From SPJN01 sp965229935 (GTDB lineage: Bacteria > Pseudomonadota > Alphaproteobacteria > SPJN01): DNA of 64,000 nucleotides. Positions 30,806-39,622 of the stretch are shown here, in pieces (within the stretch, counting starts at the first letter, position 1; every line of letters begins with the position of its first letter). Made by a program: the position numbers and the translations under genes. A model generated the notes under the pieces. It searched no databases. It saw nothing but the letters and a program-made list of their open reading frames with translations, and was not told the origin of the DNA. The stretch spans positions 434,001 to 498,000 of the forward strand of contig CBDDKB010000002.1 of assembly GCA_965229935.1 (NCBI GenBank), given 5' to 3'.

Positions 30806-32608
30806 ATGAGCGAGAAGATCATTCGCATCGGTGGGGCCAGTGGCTATTGGGGCGAAAGCGATATGGCAACGCCTCAGCTTTTAAAGGCAGGCGGGCTTGA
30901 CTATATCGTCTATGATTATCTGGCAGAGATTACCATGTCGATCATGGCCCGCGCCCGCGCCGCTGATCCTGACAAGGGCTATGCGCTCGACTTCGTCTCA
31001 AATGTTTTAAAGAACAATCTGCCTGAAATTGCCAAACAGGGGGTCAAAATCCTGTCCAACGCCGGCGGCGTCAACCCTGTTGCCTGTGGTAAGGCGATTG
31101 AGGCTGTGGTGGCTGACCTTGGGCTAGACCTGAAGGTTGCCGTTATCACTGGCGACGATGTGCTTGACGCTGTGCGTGCTGAAAGTTTCGGGCCCTTGAC
31201 CGAAATGTTCACAGGAGCGGCCATGCCGCCCGCTGACAAGTTTATGAGCGCCAATGCCTATCTGGGTGCCTTCCCGATTGCTGCTGCGCTTGATGCAGGG
31301 GCGGACATTGTGGTGACAGGCCGCTGCGTTGACAGTGCCGTAACGCTTGGCGCGGCGATACATGAGTTTGGCTGGACCGCAGATGATCTTGATCAACTAT
31401 CGGGCGGCTCCCTCGCTGGGCATGTGATAGAATGCGGCCCCCAATGTTGCGGCGGCAACTTCACCGATTGGGAGGAGGTTGCAGACGGTATCGCCGATAT
31501 CGGCTACCCCATCGCAGAAATGCGTGCGGATGGCAGCTTTGCCATTACCAAGCCTGCAGGGACGGGCGGTAAAGTGTCTGTCGGCACTGTTTCTGAACAG
31601 ATCGTTTATGAGATTGGCGACCCCCAGGCCTATATGCTGCCTGACGTGATTTGTGATTTCAGCACAGTTACCGTTACACAGGATGGCACCGACCGCGTTG
31701 TTGTGTCAGGCGCAAAGGGGCACACGGCCCCATCAACCTATAAGGTCAGCGCCACCTATGCGGACGGGTTCCGCGGGGTGCAGTTGATGACCTTTGCCGG
31801 CTTTGATGCCAAGAAAAAGGCTGAGACCTATGCCGCTGCGGGCCTGAAACGGGCGCGCCAAAAACTGCATGATATGAATGGGCCTGATTATGAAGAAGTC
31901 TCGCTAGAGATTTTGGGCAGCGAAAGCCAGTTCGGCGACTTCGCCAATGCTGATTTGGCCCCCCGCGAAGTGATGCTGAAGCTGGGCGTTAAACATGTGG
32001 ATCAAAAGGCCATTGGCCTCTTGTTCAAGGAAATGATGGGTATGGCGCTCGCCACCCCTGCCGGATTGGCAGGTGTTGGTGGGGGGCGGCCTAAACCGTC
32101 GCCCGTCGTGCGCCTGTTCTCAACCACCCTTAATAAAGACAAGCTGTCCGTCAAAATGACGATGGGTGGTAACACGCAAGATATCGCCGTCGCGCCGGGC
32201 GCCGCCTTTGATGCCGCCAGCTTGCCCCGTCCTGCAGAACCTGCCGCAGCACCAACAGGCGACACGGTTGAGGTGCCCTTGGTGGCGCTTGCCTGGGGCC
32301 GTTCAGGGGATAAGGGTGATAAGGCCAATATTGGCATCATCGCGCGCCAGCCTGACTATTTCCCCTATATTGCCGCTGCAATGACCGCGGATGTGGTTGC
32401 GGCCCGCTTTGCCCATTTCTCCCAAGGGCGGGTTGACCGCTTTGTCATGCCGGGCATGAATGCGCTGAACTTCCTGATTGATGAGGCTTTGGGCGGTGGC
32501 GGCATCGCGTCCTTGCGTGCCGACCCGCAGGCCAAGACCTATGGTCAGATCTTGCTGGCAACGCCTGTGAAAGTGCCTGCTGATCTTGCTGCCAAGCTTT
32601 CTGCATAA
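30806..32608 (+). CDS. AtuA-family (DUF1446) protein
   Basis: 600 residues. The N-terminal part (about 1-450) is the acyclic-terpene-utilisation AtuA/DUF1446 domain, with IRIGGASGYWGES, KILSNAGGVNP, ITGDDV, ADIVVTGRCVDSAVTLGAAIHEFGW (split by the fold) and GPQCCGGNFTDW. The C-terminal part (about 488-598) is the small AtuA-like domain beginning LVALAWGRSGDKGDKANIGI. In Pseudomonas, atuA belongs to the citronellol/geranyl-CoA catabolic cluster, but its reaction is undefined. Here it leads a run of degradation genes, so a role in terpenoid or branched-chain acyl breakdown is plausible. The typical atuC/atuF carboxylase genes are absent from the window. Confidence 0.88.
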   Translation: MSEKIIRIGGASGYWGESDMATPQLLKAGGLDYIVYDYLAEITMSIMARARAADPDKGYALDFVSNVLKNNLPEIAKQGVKILSNAGGVNPVACGKAIEAVVADLGLDLKVAVITGDDVLDAVRAESFGPLTEMFTGAAMPPADKFMSANAYLGAFPIAAALDAGADIVVTGRCVDSAVTLGAAIHEFGWTADDLDQLSGGSLAGHVIECGPQCCGGNFTDWEEVADGIADIGYPIAEMRADGSFAITKPAGTGGKVSVGTVSEQIVYEIGDPQAYMLPDVICDFSTVTVTQDGTDRVVVSGAKGHTAPSTYKVSATYADGFRGVQLMTFAGFDAKKKAETYAAAGLKRARQKLHDMNGPDYEEVSLEILGSESQFGDFANADLAPREVMLKLGVKHVDQKAIGLLFKEMMGMALATPAGLAGVGGGRPKPSPVVRLFSTTLNKDKLSVKMTMGGNTQDIAVAPGAAFDAASLPRPAEPAAAPTGDTVEVPLVALAWGRSGDKGDKANIGIIARQPDYFPYIAAAMTADVVAARFAHFSQGRVDRFVMPGMNALNFLIDEALGGGGIASLRADPQAKTYGQILLATPVKVPADLAAKLSA

Positions 32609-32637
32609 ATCCTATAAAACCATCGGGGGCGAACCAT

Positions 32638-33786
32638 ATGAATAATCGCATTTGCGACATGCTGGGTATTGAATTTCCCCTTGTCGCCTTTACCCATTGC
32701 CGCGACGTCGTTGTGGCCGTGTCAAAGGCTGGCGGCATGGGCGTGCTGGGGGCGGCGGGCCTGCCGCCATCGCGTTTGGAAGAAGAGCTGAAGTGGATCG
32801 ACGACCATATTGATGGAAAGCCTTACGGTGTTGATCTGATCGTGCCGAACAAAATGGTAGGACGTAATGAAAAATTAAGCCGCGCCGATTTGGTCAAAAT
32901 GGTCCCGGAGGAGCATTTGGCTTTCGCTCACCATATTTTGGAGGAGCACGGCGTCGATACTGAGGACCTGAAGGATAAGGGCAACCTTGAAAGTCAGGCC
33001 CAGTTCGGCACCAACTTGGCCGTGTCTGGGGCGACCGATCTGCTCGACATCGCGTTCAAACATCCAATCAAATTGATCGCCAATGCCTTGGGCGTACCCC
33101 CCAAAGTGATGCTGGAACGGGGCAAGGCTGCGGGCGTGCCCGTCGCGGCCCTGTTGGGGACAAAGCAACATGCCATCGCCCAGGTCCAAGCGGGTGTTGA
33201 TATTCTGGTGGTCGCCGGTGGCGAAGCGGGCGGCCACACAGGGCAAGTGTCGACCATGGTGCTGGTCCCTGAAGTGTACGAGGCTATTCAGCCCCATGGT
33301 GACGTGCCGATCCTTGCTGCGGGTGGTATCGCAACGGGGTCACAAATGGCAGCTGCCATGGCAATGGGTGCAGAAGGGGCGTGGTGTGGCTCCGTCTGGC
33401 TGACAACGACAGAGGCTGAGACAAGCCCCATCGTGAAAGAAAAAATGGTGGCGGCAAGCTCGTCCGACACGGTGCGGTCTCGCAGCCGAACGGGCAAACA
33501 TTCGCGGCAATTGCGCAGCCCTTGGACCGATGCGTGGGAAGCATCAGGCGCGCCTGATCCCTTGCCCATGCCGCTGCAATCGATTGTGTCGGAACCTGCC
33601 TTGCGCAAGGTTGAAAAGCTGTCAACCGGTGGTCATGAAGGGGCGCAGGTGCTGGACACCTATTGGGTCGGGCAGGGGGTTGGCTTGATGAATGTCAGCC
33701 AATCCGCCAGCCAGACCGTGCAGGATTTTAAAGAAGATTTTCTTACCGCGTATGAGCGGTTGGCCGGATTTATTGAAGGGGCGTAG
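32638..33786 (+). CDS. Nitronate monooxygenase family protein, 382 aa
   Basis: FMN TIM-barrel enzyme of the 2-nitropropane dioxygenase group. Visible elements are VSKAGGMGVLGAAG, LIVPNKMVG, AGVPVAALLGTKQHA, GGEAGGHTGQVSTM (His of the GGHxG loop), LAAGGIATGSQMAAAMAMGA and GSVWLTTTEAE. It is longer than the second NMO-type protein in the window (36.3 kb), with a roughly 90-residue C-terminal extension (SRSRTGKHSRQLRSPW onward). Many homologues act on substrates other than nitronates, including acyl-CoA-like compounds. It follows the AtuA-family gene by 29 bp and abuts the next gene, so the three are probably cotranscribed. Confidence 0.85.
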   Translation: MNNRICDMLGIEFPLVAFTHCRDVVVAVSKAGGMGVLGAAGLPPSRLEEELKWIDDHIDGKPYGVDLIVPNKMVGRNEKLSRADLVKMVPEEHLAFAHHILEEHGVDTEDLKDKGNLESQAQFGTNLAVSGATDLLDIAFKHPIKLIANALGVPPKVMLERGKAAGVPVAALLGTKQHAIAQVQAGVDILVVAGGEAGGHTGQVSTMVLVPEVYEAIQPHGDVPILAAGGIATGSQMAAAMAMGAEGAWCGSVWLTTTEAETSPIVKEKMVAASSSDTVRSRSRTGKHSRQLRSPWTDAWEASGAPDPLPMPLQSIVSEPALRKVEKLSTGGHEGAQVLDTYWVGQGVGLMNVSQSASQTVQDFKEDFLTAYERLAGFIEGA

Positions 33787-33788
33787 TT

Positions 33789-34592
33789 ATGAGTTTTACA
33801 CAGCCGATAGATTTTTGTGATGAAAGCGATGCGCTATACGCCCTGTTGAAGGATGCGGATGACAGCACCTTTGACAAGACAACCCAGTTCAAGGATTGGA
33901 CCATCACAGATGTGCTGGGCCATTTGCATTTCTGGAATTACATGGCTGACCTCAGCATGGTGGATGAAGAAAAATTCACCAGTGTTCTGAAGGACGTGAT
34001 GGCTGAAACCAAGGTCAGCGGTACCTTGCGCACGTTTGAGGTAAAGTGGCGCGATGGCCTGTCGGGCCGGGCGCTGCTTAAAACATGGCACGAATTTTAT
34101 GGCGGGATGGCTGACCGCTTTGCCGCTGCTGATCCGAAAATGCGGTTAAAATGGGCGGGGCCTGATATGTCTGCCCGCTCCTCCATCACGGCGCGCCTGA
34201 TGGAAACATGGGCCCATGGGCAGGAAGTCTATGATGCGCTTGGTGTGGTGCGTAAGGATGCCGACCGCATCAAGAATATCGCCGTGTTGGGCGTGAACAC
34301 GTTCAAGTTCAATCATGTGATCAATAAAATTGATGTGCCTGAAACGGTTCCCTATGTGCGCTTAACCGCGCCGTCGGGTGAGGTGTGGGAATTTGGTGAG
34401 CCGTCCGATGACGAACGGATCGAAGGCAGCGCGACAGAATTTTGTCAGACCGTCACCCAGACGCGCAATATTGCTGACACCTCATTGCAAGTGACAGGGC
34501 TGATTGCAACGCGCTGGATGGCGATGGCGCAATGTTTTGCTGGCGCCGCTACGCCGCCACCCGCACCGGGAACGCGTAAGACAGCAGCTTAG
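33789..34592 (+). CDS. TIGR03084-type DinB-like metal-binding protein
   Basis: 267 residues, two bases after the preceding stop codon. The DinB/maleylpyruvate-isomerase-like four-helix bundle shows the metal-ligand positions LGHLHFWN (about 46-53) and ETWAHGQEV (about 138-146), with SSITARLMETWAHG typical of TIGR03084 proteins. Relatives use mycothiol or glutathione in isomerase or transferase reactions. The function of TIGR03084 members is not established. The tight spacing within the AtuA/NMO operon ties it to the same catabolic route. Confidence 0.8.
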   Translation: MSFTQPIDFCDESDALYALLKDADDSTFDKTTQFKDWTITDVLGHLHFWNYMADLSMVDEEKFTSVLKDVMAETKVSGTLRTFEVKWRDGLSGRALLKTWHEFYGGMADRFAAADPKMRLKWAGPDMSARSSITARLMETWAHGQEVYDALGVVRKDADRIKNIAVLGVNTFKFNHVINKIDVPETVPYVRLTAPSGEVWEFGEPSDDERIEGSATEFCQTVTQTRNIADTSLQVTGLIATRWMAMAQCFAGAATPPPAPGTRKTAA

Positions 34593-34637
34593 TATTGTTT
34601 GTCGGTCGCAAGGCCTAGTTTTAGGTAAATATTATGC

Positions 34638-34725
34638 CGTCATGCCGGACTTGATCCGGCATCCATTGTAGCGGTTGATCGTCAGTATGGACCCCGGATC
34701 GCGCTGGCGCTTGTCCGGGGTGACG
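34638..34725 (+). repeat. Repeat A copy
   Basis: Palindrome atgccggacttgatccggca, linker tccattgtagcggttgatcg, second hairpin ccccggat...gtccgggg, ending in tgacg. Closest relative is the copy at 132-227. It breaks the operon run between the DinB-like and SDR genes. Confidence 0.85.
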
Positions 34726-34830
34726 GTCTATTTTTCGCGCGATTGGACTCTTTGCCCAAAATTCCGCCTTGCCTCATTGCCCTATTGGTTGCAAAATGCA
34801 ACCTAAATTCAAGTTGGCTGGGAGGCTGCA

Positions 34831-35565
34831 ATGACTGACAAAAAGACATGCCTGATCATCGGGGCTGGGGATGCCACCGGGGCAGGGATCGCGAAACGGT
34901 TCGCCAAGGGCGGCTATCATGTCTGTCTGACAAGGCGGCCCCGTCACCTAGATAAATTGCAGGCGCTTGCGGATGAGATTATCGCAGATGGCGGTGCGGC
35001 CTCAGCCCACGGTGTTGATGCCCGCGAAGAAGATGCGATGATCGCCCTGTTTGACGAAATTGAACGAGACATCGGCCCGCTTGAAGTCGTGATCTTCAAT
35101 GTCGGGGCCAATGTGTTCTTCCCCATTCGCGACACGACTTCGCGCGTTTTCACTAAGGTTTGGCAAATGGCCTGTTTTGCAGGCTTTATTGCCGGGCGTG
35201 AGGCTGCGCGTGTAATGGTGCCGCGCGGGCAAGGGACGATCCTGTTTACGGGGGCAACAGCCTCAGTCCGGGGTGGGTCGGGTTTTTCCGCCTTTGCCGC
35301 CGCCAAGCATGGCTTGCGCGCCGTTGCGCAATCCTGCGCGCGGGAATTGGCCCCTGAAGGGATCCATGTTGCCCACCTTGTTATTGACGGGCCGATCAAC
35401 ACGGAATGGACGTCTGAGCGGATTCCCAATTTTCAGGAACGATTGGCAGATGATGCTGTTTTGCAGCCTGCCTCCATTGCAGAAACCTATTGGGCAGTGC
35501 ACTCTCAACCCAAGGACACGTGGACGTTCGAGCTTGATGTCCGTCCATGGAAAGAAAATTGGTGA
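34831..35565 (+). CDS. SDR-family protein with Phe in place of the catalytic Tyr
   Basis: 244 residues with a modified nucleotide motif IIGAGDATGAGIAKRF (about 9-24) and the central VVIFNVGANVFF (a variant of NNAG). The active-site stretch reads FSAFAAAKHG, so YxxxK has become Phe155-x3-Lys159, and Ser is not at the canonical spacing. Standard SDR redox chemistry is therefore doubtful. This FA-x-AK form occurs in a recognisable SDR subgroup of unknown role. The ribosome site is gggagg. The stop codon lies inside a short direct duplication (see 35554-35593). Confidence 0.82.
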   Translation: MTDKKTCLIIGAGDATGAGIAKRFAKGGYHVCLTRRPRHLDKLQALADEIIADGGAASAHGVDAREEDAMIALFDEIERDIGPLEVVIFNVGANVFFPIRDTTSRVFTKVWQMACFAGFIAGREAARVMVPRGQGTILFTGATASVRGGSGFSAFAAAKHGLRAVAQSCARELAPEGIHVAHLVIDGPINTEWTSERIPNFQERLADDAVLQPASIAETYWAVHSQPKDTWTFELDVRPWKENW

Positions 35566-35593
35566 AAGAACTATGGTGAACGAAAATTGGTGA
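35554..35593 (+). repeat. Short direct duplication at the SDR stop codon
   Basis: Gaaaattggtga, encoding the last residues Glu-Asn-Trp and the stop, occurs at 35554-35565 and again at 35582-35593, 28 bp apart. The second copy closes a six-codon mini-ORF starting at ATG 35573. Confidence 0.6.
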
Positions 35594-35605
35594 GGAAAAT
35601 TATTG

Positions 35606-36211
35606 ATGGTTAAGGCAGAATTTTTATTCGATTTCGGCAGCCCCAATGCCTATCTCAGCGGGCGTGTCATTCCTGAGATTGAGGCGCGGACCGGCGTCAG
35701 CTTTGATTATGTACCCGTGCTGTTGGGCGGTATCTTCAAGGCGACAGGCAATAAAAGCCCGATGGAAGCTTACGGCCATATTAGTGCCAAGTTCGCCTAT
35801 GACCAGCTTGAGACTCAGCGCTTTATCACGCGGCACGGGCTGGCTGACTTTGCCTTTAACCCGCATTTTCCGGTCAATACTGTGATGTTGATGCGCGGCG
35901 CAGTCTATGCCCAGCGCGAGGGGTTTTTGCCCGCCTATTTCGATGTGGCTGCTGCTGCCATGTGGGAAAAGGGGCTAAAGATGGATGACCCCGACGTGTT
36001 TATGGCGGCGTTGACTGATGGCGGCCTTGATGGGCAGGCCATATTGGCGGCAACGCAGGATCAGGCCATCAAGGACGCGCTGAAGTCAGCGACAGAAGAT
36101 GCGGTGGCGCGCGGCGTGTTCGGCATCCCCACCTTTTTTGTCGGCGACGAGATGTTTTTTGGCAAGGACAAGCTGCGCGATGTCGAAGATGAGATAAATC
36201 GGCACAAATAG
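35606..36211 (+). CDS. 2-hydroxychromene-2-carboxylate isomerase-like (DsbA family)
   Basis: 201 residues, a kappa-GST/DsbA fold. The active-site start is FDFGSPNAYLS, where Ser13 replaces the Cys of thiol oxidoreductases and would activate glutathione. FNPHFPVNTVMLMRG and GVFGIPTFFVGDEMFFGKDKL, the cis-Pro and closing motif (split by two residues), match HCCA isomerases of naphthalene degradation. The true substrate is unknown, but the enzyme class isomerises ring-cleavage or related intermediates with glutathione. ATG 35606 follows gaggaaaa; TTG at 35603 is less likely. It sits in the same run as the SDR and NMO genes. Confidence 0.85.
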   Translation: MVKAEFLFDFGSPNAYLSGRVIPEIEARTGVSFDYVPVLLGGIFKATGNKSPMEAYGHISAKFAYDQLETQRFITRHGLADFAFNPHFPVNTVMLMRGAVYAQREGFLPAYFDVAAAAMWEKGLKMDDPDVFMAALTDGGLDGQAILAATQDQAIKDALKSATEDAVARGVFGIPTFFVGDEMFFGKDKLRDVEDEINRHK

Positions 36212-36241
36212 TGCCATAATTTTGAAATTGGGACTTGCTTG

Positions 36242-36280
36242 CGGGCGCGTTGGTCATGACAATGCGCCCGACATTTATTC
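36242..36280 (+). terminator. Probable intrinsic terminator
   Basis: Cgggcgc (36242-36248) pairs perfectly with gcgcccg (36264-36270), followed by acatttattct. It ends the DsbA-family transcript before the next gene. The T-tract is weak. Confidence 0.55.
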
Positions 36281-36309
36281 TAACGATCTAAATCAAGTGG
36301 GAGAGGGTT

Positions 36310-37284
36310 ATGAAAACCAAAATCACTGAAATGCTGAATATTGAACACCCGATTGTTCAGGGCGGCATGCATTATGTTGGCTTTGCAGAGATGGCCGCCG
36401 CTGTGTCCAATGCTGGCGGGCTTGGCATTATCACAGGCTTGACGCAACCAAGCGCCGCTGATCTTGCCAATGAAATTGCCCGTTGTAAGGACATGACGGA
36501 CAAGCCGTTCGGCGTCAATGTCACCTTCCTGCCTGTTGTGAATGCCCCTGATTATCCGGGTATCATGGATGTGATCATCAAGGGCGGCGTGACCGTTGTT
36601 GAAACCGCCGGGAACAATCCCAGCCAGTGGTTGCCCATGCTGAAAGATGCGGGGATCAAGGTCATTCACAAATGTACCTCTGTCCGTCATTCATTGAAGG
36701 CGCAATCAATCGGTTGTGATGCCGTGTCTGTGGACGGCTTTGAATGTGGTGGTCATCCCGGTGAAGATGACATTCCCAACATGATCCTGCTGCCCCGTGC
36801 GGCTGAGGAGCTTGAGATTCCCTTCATCGCCTCAGGCGGGATGGGGAATGCACAGCAATTGGTTGCTGCGCTCGCCATGGGTGCCGAAGGCATCAATATG
36901 GGCACACGCTTTATCGCCACCAAGGAAGCACCCGTGCATGAAAATGTGAAGCAGGCCATCCTTGCTGCGTCTGAGCTTGATACCCGTTTGATCATGCGCC
37001 CCTTGCGGAATACAGAACGCGTGTTGAACAACGAGGCTGTTGAACGCTTGCTCGAAAAAGAAAAAGAGCTGGGCGACAAGATCAGCTTTATGGACATTGC
37101 CGAAGAGGTGGCGGGCGTCTATCCGCGTATCATGACCGAAGGTGATATGGACGCGGGCGGCTGGTCTTGCGGCATGGTTGCGGGTCTGATCCACGACATT
37201 CCCACATGTCAGGAATTGATTGACCGCATTATGAAAGAGGCGGACGAGATCATCTCTGGCCGTCTTGCCAAGTTCGCCAGCTAA
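36310..37284 (+). CDS. Nitronate monooxygenase family protein, 324 aa
   Basis: FMN TIM-barrel protein of normal length for the family: IVQGGMHYVGFAEMAAAVSNAG (split), KPFGVNVTFLP, the His loop GFECGGHPGEDDIPNM, FIASGGMGNAQQLVAALAMG and the flavin phosphate loop MGTRFIATKEA. It differs clearly from the 382-residue NMO-type protein at 32.6 kb, so the two are paralogs of different subgroups. This subgroup is often found with acyl-CoA or aromatic catabolism genes, where its substrate is usually unknown. Gggagaggg precedes the ATG. The next gene starts 13 bp downstream. Confidence 0.87.
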   Translation: MKTKITEMLNIEHPIVQGGMHYVGFAEMAAAVSNAGGLGIITGLTQPSAADLANEIARCKDMTDKPFGVNVTFLPVVNAPDYPGIMDVIIKGGVTVVETAGNNPSQWLPMLKDAGIKVIHKCTSVRHSLKAQSIGCDAVSVDGFECGGHPGEDDIPNMILLPRAAEELEIPFIASGGMGNAQQLVAALAMGAEGINMGTRFIATKEAPVHENVKQAILAASELDTRLIMRPLRNTERVLNNEAVERLLEKEKELGDKISFMDIAEEVAGVYPRIMTEGDMDAGGWSCGMVAGLIHDIPTCQELIDRIMKEADEIISGRLAKFAS

Positions 37285-37297
37285 TAAGGCGTACCTG

Positions 37298-38281
37298 ATG
37301 CACATATTGATTGTTGGCGCAGGAGCGGTCGGTCTGACCTATGGCCATGCCTTTCATAAGGGCGGCGCGCGGGTCAGCTATCTCGTTAAGCCGGCACATG
37401 TTGCCGGCTTAAAAGACGGGGTGACGATGCTGCGTCACAATCTTTTATTGCCGGGATTAAGTGAAGACCGCTTTGTCGACTTCAACCTGTTTGATGATGT
37501 GGCCACTGCGCCCATTGGTGAGTTTGACCAGATCTGGTTGACCGTTGCGTCCGACGCCCTGTCAGATGATTGGCTGGGCGTTTTGCGCGATGGGTTGAAT
37601 GAAGATGCGGCGGTTATCGGCCTGCAACCGGGTCCCAAGGATGATGCGCGACTGCGCAGCTTTTTCGGGGATAGGTTGGTCAAGGGCGTGATCGGTTTTC
37701 TTGCCTATCAATATCCCCTGCCGGGCCAACCAAACCCCAAGGGGCGCAGCGGCATTGCCTATTTATTGCCGCCACAGGCAGGGGGGCTGGGCCCCACGGA
37801 TTCGTCCGCCGCTTATGCTGCCAAAGATCTGCTGGCAAAGGGTGGGCTTGATATCAACCTGTCCGACAATTTGGCGGAACAATATGGCCGGGTGTCGGCC
37901 CTGTCCCTGACCAACATGGCAGGGCTTGAACTTGCAGGCTGGTCGTTCAAGGGGTTTCGCGCAGGGAAGGGCAATGGCAAGGCGCTTGCCAAGGCCGCCG
38001 CAATCGAAGCCCTGGCGTTGGTCGATCATCAATTCGGCCTGCCGCACAACCCCAAACGCGATGCGCGCCTTGCCGGGCTTGGCCCGCTTGTCAGCATGAT
38101 CGCGCCACTGGTGCCGTCGCTGCGGCTTGAGCCCTATTTGGCCTTTCATTTCGGCAAGGTCAGCGGCCAAACCCGATCTGTTATGCGTGACTATATCGAC
38201 ATGGCGCGGGAGGCAAATATGTCCAGCAGTGCCATACAAGAGCTATTGACCGCGCTGGAACAGCTCGACAAGGCTGACTAG
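37298..38281 (+). CDS. Ketopantoate reductase-like (ApbA/PanE fold) protein
   Basis: 327 residues. The N-terminal Rossmann motif HILIVGAGAVGLTYGHAF (residues 2-19) is typical of ApbA/PanE enzymes, which use NADPH. Downstream, the EFDQIWLTVASDAL and AVIGLQPGPKD segments replace the usual KxxQ and NG motifs, so true ketopantoate reductase activity is unlikely. The C-terminal helical domain is present. Start ATG 37298 follows aaggcg; an upstream ATG at 37265 would overlap the NMO gene. Cotranscription with the NMO gene suggests reduction or oxidation of a related pathway intermediate. Confidence 0.75.
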   Translation: MHILIVGAGAVGLTYGHAFHKGGARVSYLVKPAHVAGLKDGVTMLRHNLLLPGLSEDRFVDFNLFDDVATAPIGEFDQIWLTVASDALSDDWLGVLRDGLNEDAAVIGLQPGPKDDARLRSFFGDRLVKGVIGFLAYQYPLPGQPNPKGRSGIAYLLPPQAGGLGPTDSSAAYAAKDLLAKGGLDINLSDNLAEQYGRVSALSLTNMAGLELAGWSFKGFRAGKGNGKALAKAAAIEALALVDHQFGLPHNPKRDARLAGLGPLVSMIAPLVPSLRLEPYLAFHFGKVSGQTRSVMRDYIDMAREANMSSSAIQELLTALEQLDKAD

Positions 38282-38288
38282 GCGCGAT

Positions 38289-39053
38289 TTAAGCCCAGCG
38301 ATACTCATCGCAAATCTGTTTGACCCACGCCGTGCCGGGATGATCGTCCCAGCGTGATGACCAGTCCTCAAATATCCGCCGTGCCTCATCCGGGATGTCA
38401 AAGGATAAGGACCGGGGCCAGCATGTGCCGCACAACAGACACGCCGCCGTCAAATCAGCCTTGGTAAAGCGGTCACCAACCAAAAAGCCTGTATCGCCAT
38501 TCCTGACCATCACCTCGTCCAATGCCGTGTCCATATTGGCATAACCTTCGGCGATTGTGTCTGGGGTGATATTGTCCGCCGCACGCAATAGGCGGTTCAT
38601 CACAGGCTCAAACAGGCGCATGCCCAGTTTCGTGCCTGTTCCGCGATCAAGCGTGAACATGCGCGTCAAAAGACCGGGATAATTTTTTAAAACATAGTCG
38701 AAATAGGCACGTCGAAAAGGCGCGCCGACCAATGTCTCAAACAGGTTGGTCACCTCCTCAACCTCCGCAGCGAGGGCAGGGTCTTCATAAGTCAGCGGCT
38801 TGTCAGCAATTTCGCGGTCAAGCCATAACATGATTGCATCTGACCCGGCGATCACCTCGTCCCCTGCAACCAATATGGGCGTCGATGTGCTGGCCCCCTT
38901 TGTCAGCTTGCGCGTCACGGGGATATGCATGCCGGGGATCAGGACCTGTGGCTCTACGGCAAGCCCCTTGTAATCGCAGGCCCAGCGCGCCCGTTCATTG
39001 AAGTGCGAAAAATGAAATTGATAAAGAACAGGCTTTGTCGCTGGCTCGGTCAT
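38289..39053 (-). CDS. Glutathione S-transferase family protein (254 aa)
   Basis: The N-terminal thioredoxin-like domain shows LYQFHFSHFNERARWAC, where a Ser or the adjacent residues could activate glutathione, and STPILVAGDEVIAGSDAIMLWLD, where TP is the cis-Pro and GSDAI the glutathione-binding motif. The C-terminal helical domain ends with GDRFTKADLTAACLLC. The protein is longer than common GSTs. Its stop faces the ketopantoate-reductase-like gene (7 bp apart, convergent). The following minus-strand membrane protein gene starts upstream. Substrate unknown. Confidence 0.82.
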   Translation of the reverse strand: MTEPATKPVLYQFHFSHFNERARWACDYKGLAVEPQVLIPGMHIPVTRKLTKGASTSTPILVAGDEVIAGSDAIMLWLDREIADKPLTYEDPALAAEVEEVTNLFETLVGAPFRRAYFDYVLKNYPGLLTRMFTLDRGTGTKLGMRLFEPVMNRLLRAADNITPDTIAEGYANMDTALDEVMVRNGDTGFLVGDRFTKADLTAACLLCGTCWPRSLSFDIPDEARRIFEDWSSRWDDHPGTAWVKQICDEYRWA

Positions 39054-39065
39054 GGCGCGGACCGA

Positions 39066-39509
39066 TTAGGGCGCAACGGGTTTTGACATGCTGGCATAGG
39101 TGAACCCGGCCAGCCCGCCGATCAAAACCTGCGCGAATAACCCGCCAAGGGACCGCGCGCCGGGGATTAGGGGCACGCCGAAGAAAACTTGTTCCATCGC
39201 GACTAGCATCACCAGCATGGCGATCATGCCTGCCGCGGTGTAAATCACCTTGCGTTCAAGCTTGATCAGGCGCGCTGTGCGGTCAGCAGCGAAAAAGGCG
39301 ATGCCAAGCCCCAAAAGAATAAAGACGGCGTAAAGCGGGCCCATGCCGACAATATCAAATCCCGTCATGGACAGGCGGTCTGCCATTGAAACCTCTGCCC
39401 CGACGCTGATCAGGCCGTTCAGCACAAATTGCGTCGACATGGCGGTGGCCAAGGCTGCCGTCAAAATAACGGTGATGACAAAGCGGATCATGCGTGACAT
39501 GCGGGTCAT
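39066..39509 (-). CDS. Small membrane protein of unknown function
   Basis: 147 residues with four predicted membrane segments: RMIRFVITVILTAALATAM, FDIVGMGPLYAVFILLGLGIAFF (split), IYTAAGMIAMLVMLVAMEQVFF (split) and LFAQVLIGGLAGFTYASM. I do not recognise a named family. Start ATG 39509 follows aaagg by seven bases; a longer frame to 39587 is not supported. It lies 12 bp upstream of the GST gene on the same strand, so the two are probably one operon. Confidence 0.65.
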   Translation of the reverse strand: MTRMSRMIRFVITVILTAALATAMSTQFVLNGLISVGAEVSMADRLSMTGFDIVGMGPLYAVFILLGLGIAFFAADRTARLIKLERKVIYTAAGMIAMLVMLVAMEQVFFGVPLIPGARSLGGLFAQVLIGGLAGFTYASMSKPVAP

Positions 39510-39622
39510 GAGATGGCCTTTATTTGTAATTCTTTGGGTGGGCAGCGCGCCCAACTGTCCTATAATGGCCCTATAATGGAGCGTCACGACGCGAATTACA
39601 ACAAGCCTGAACGGGAATGATC

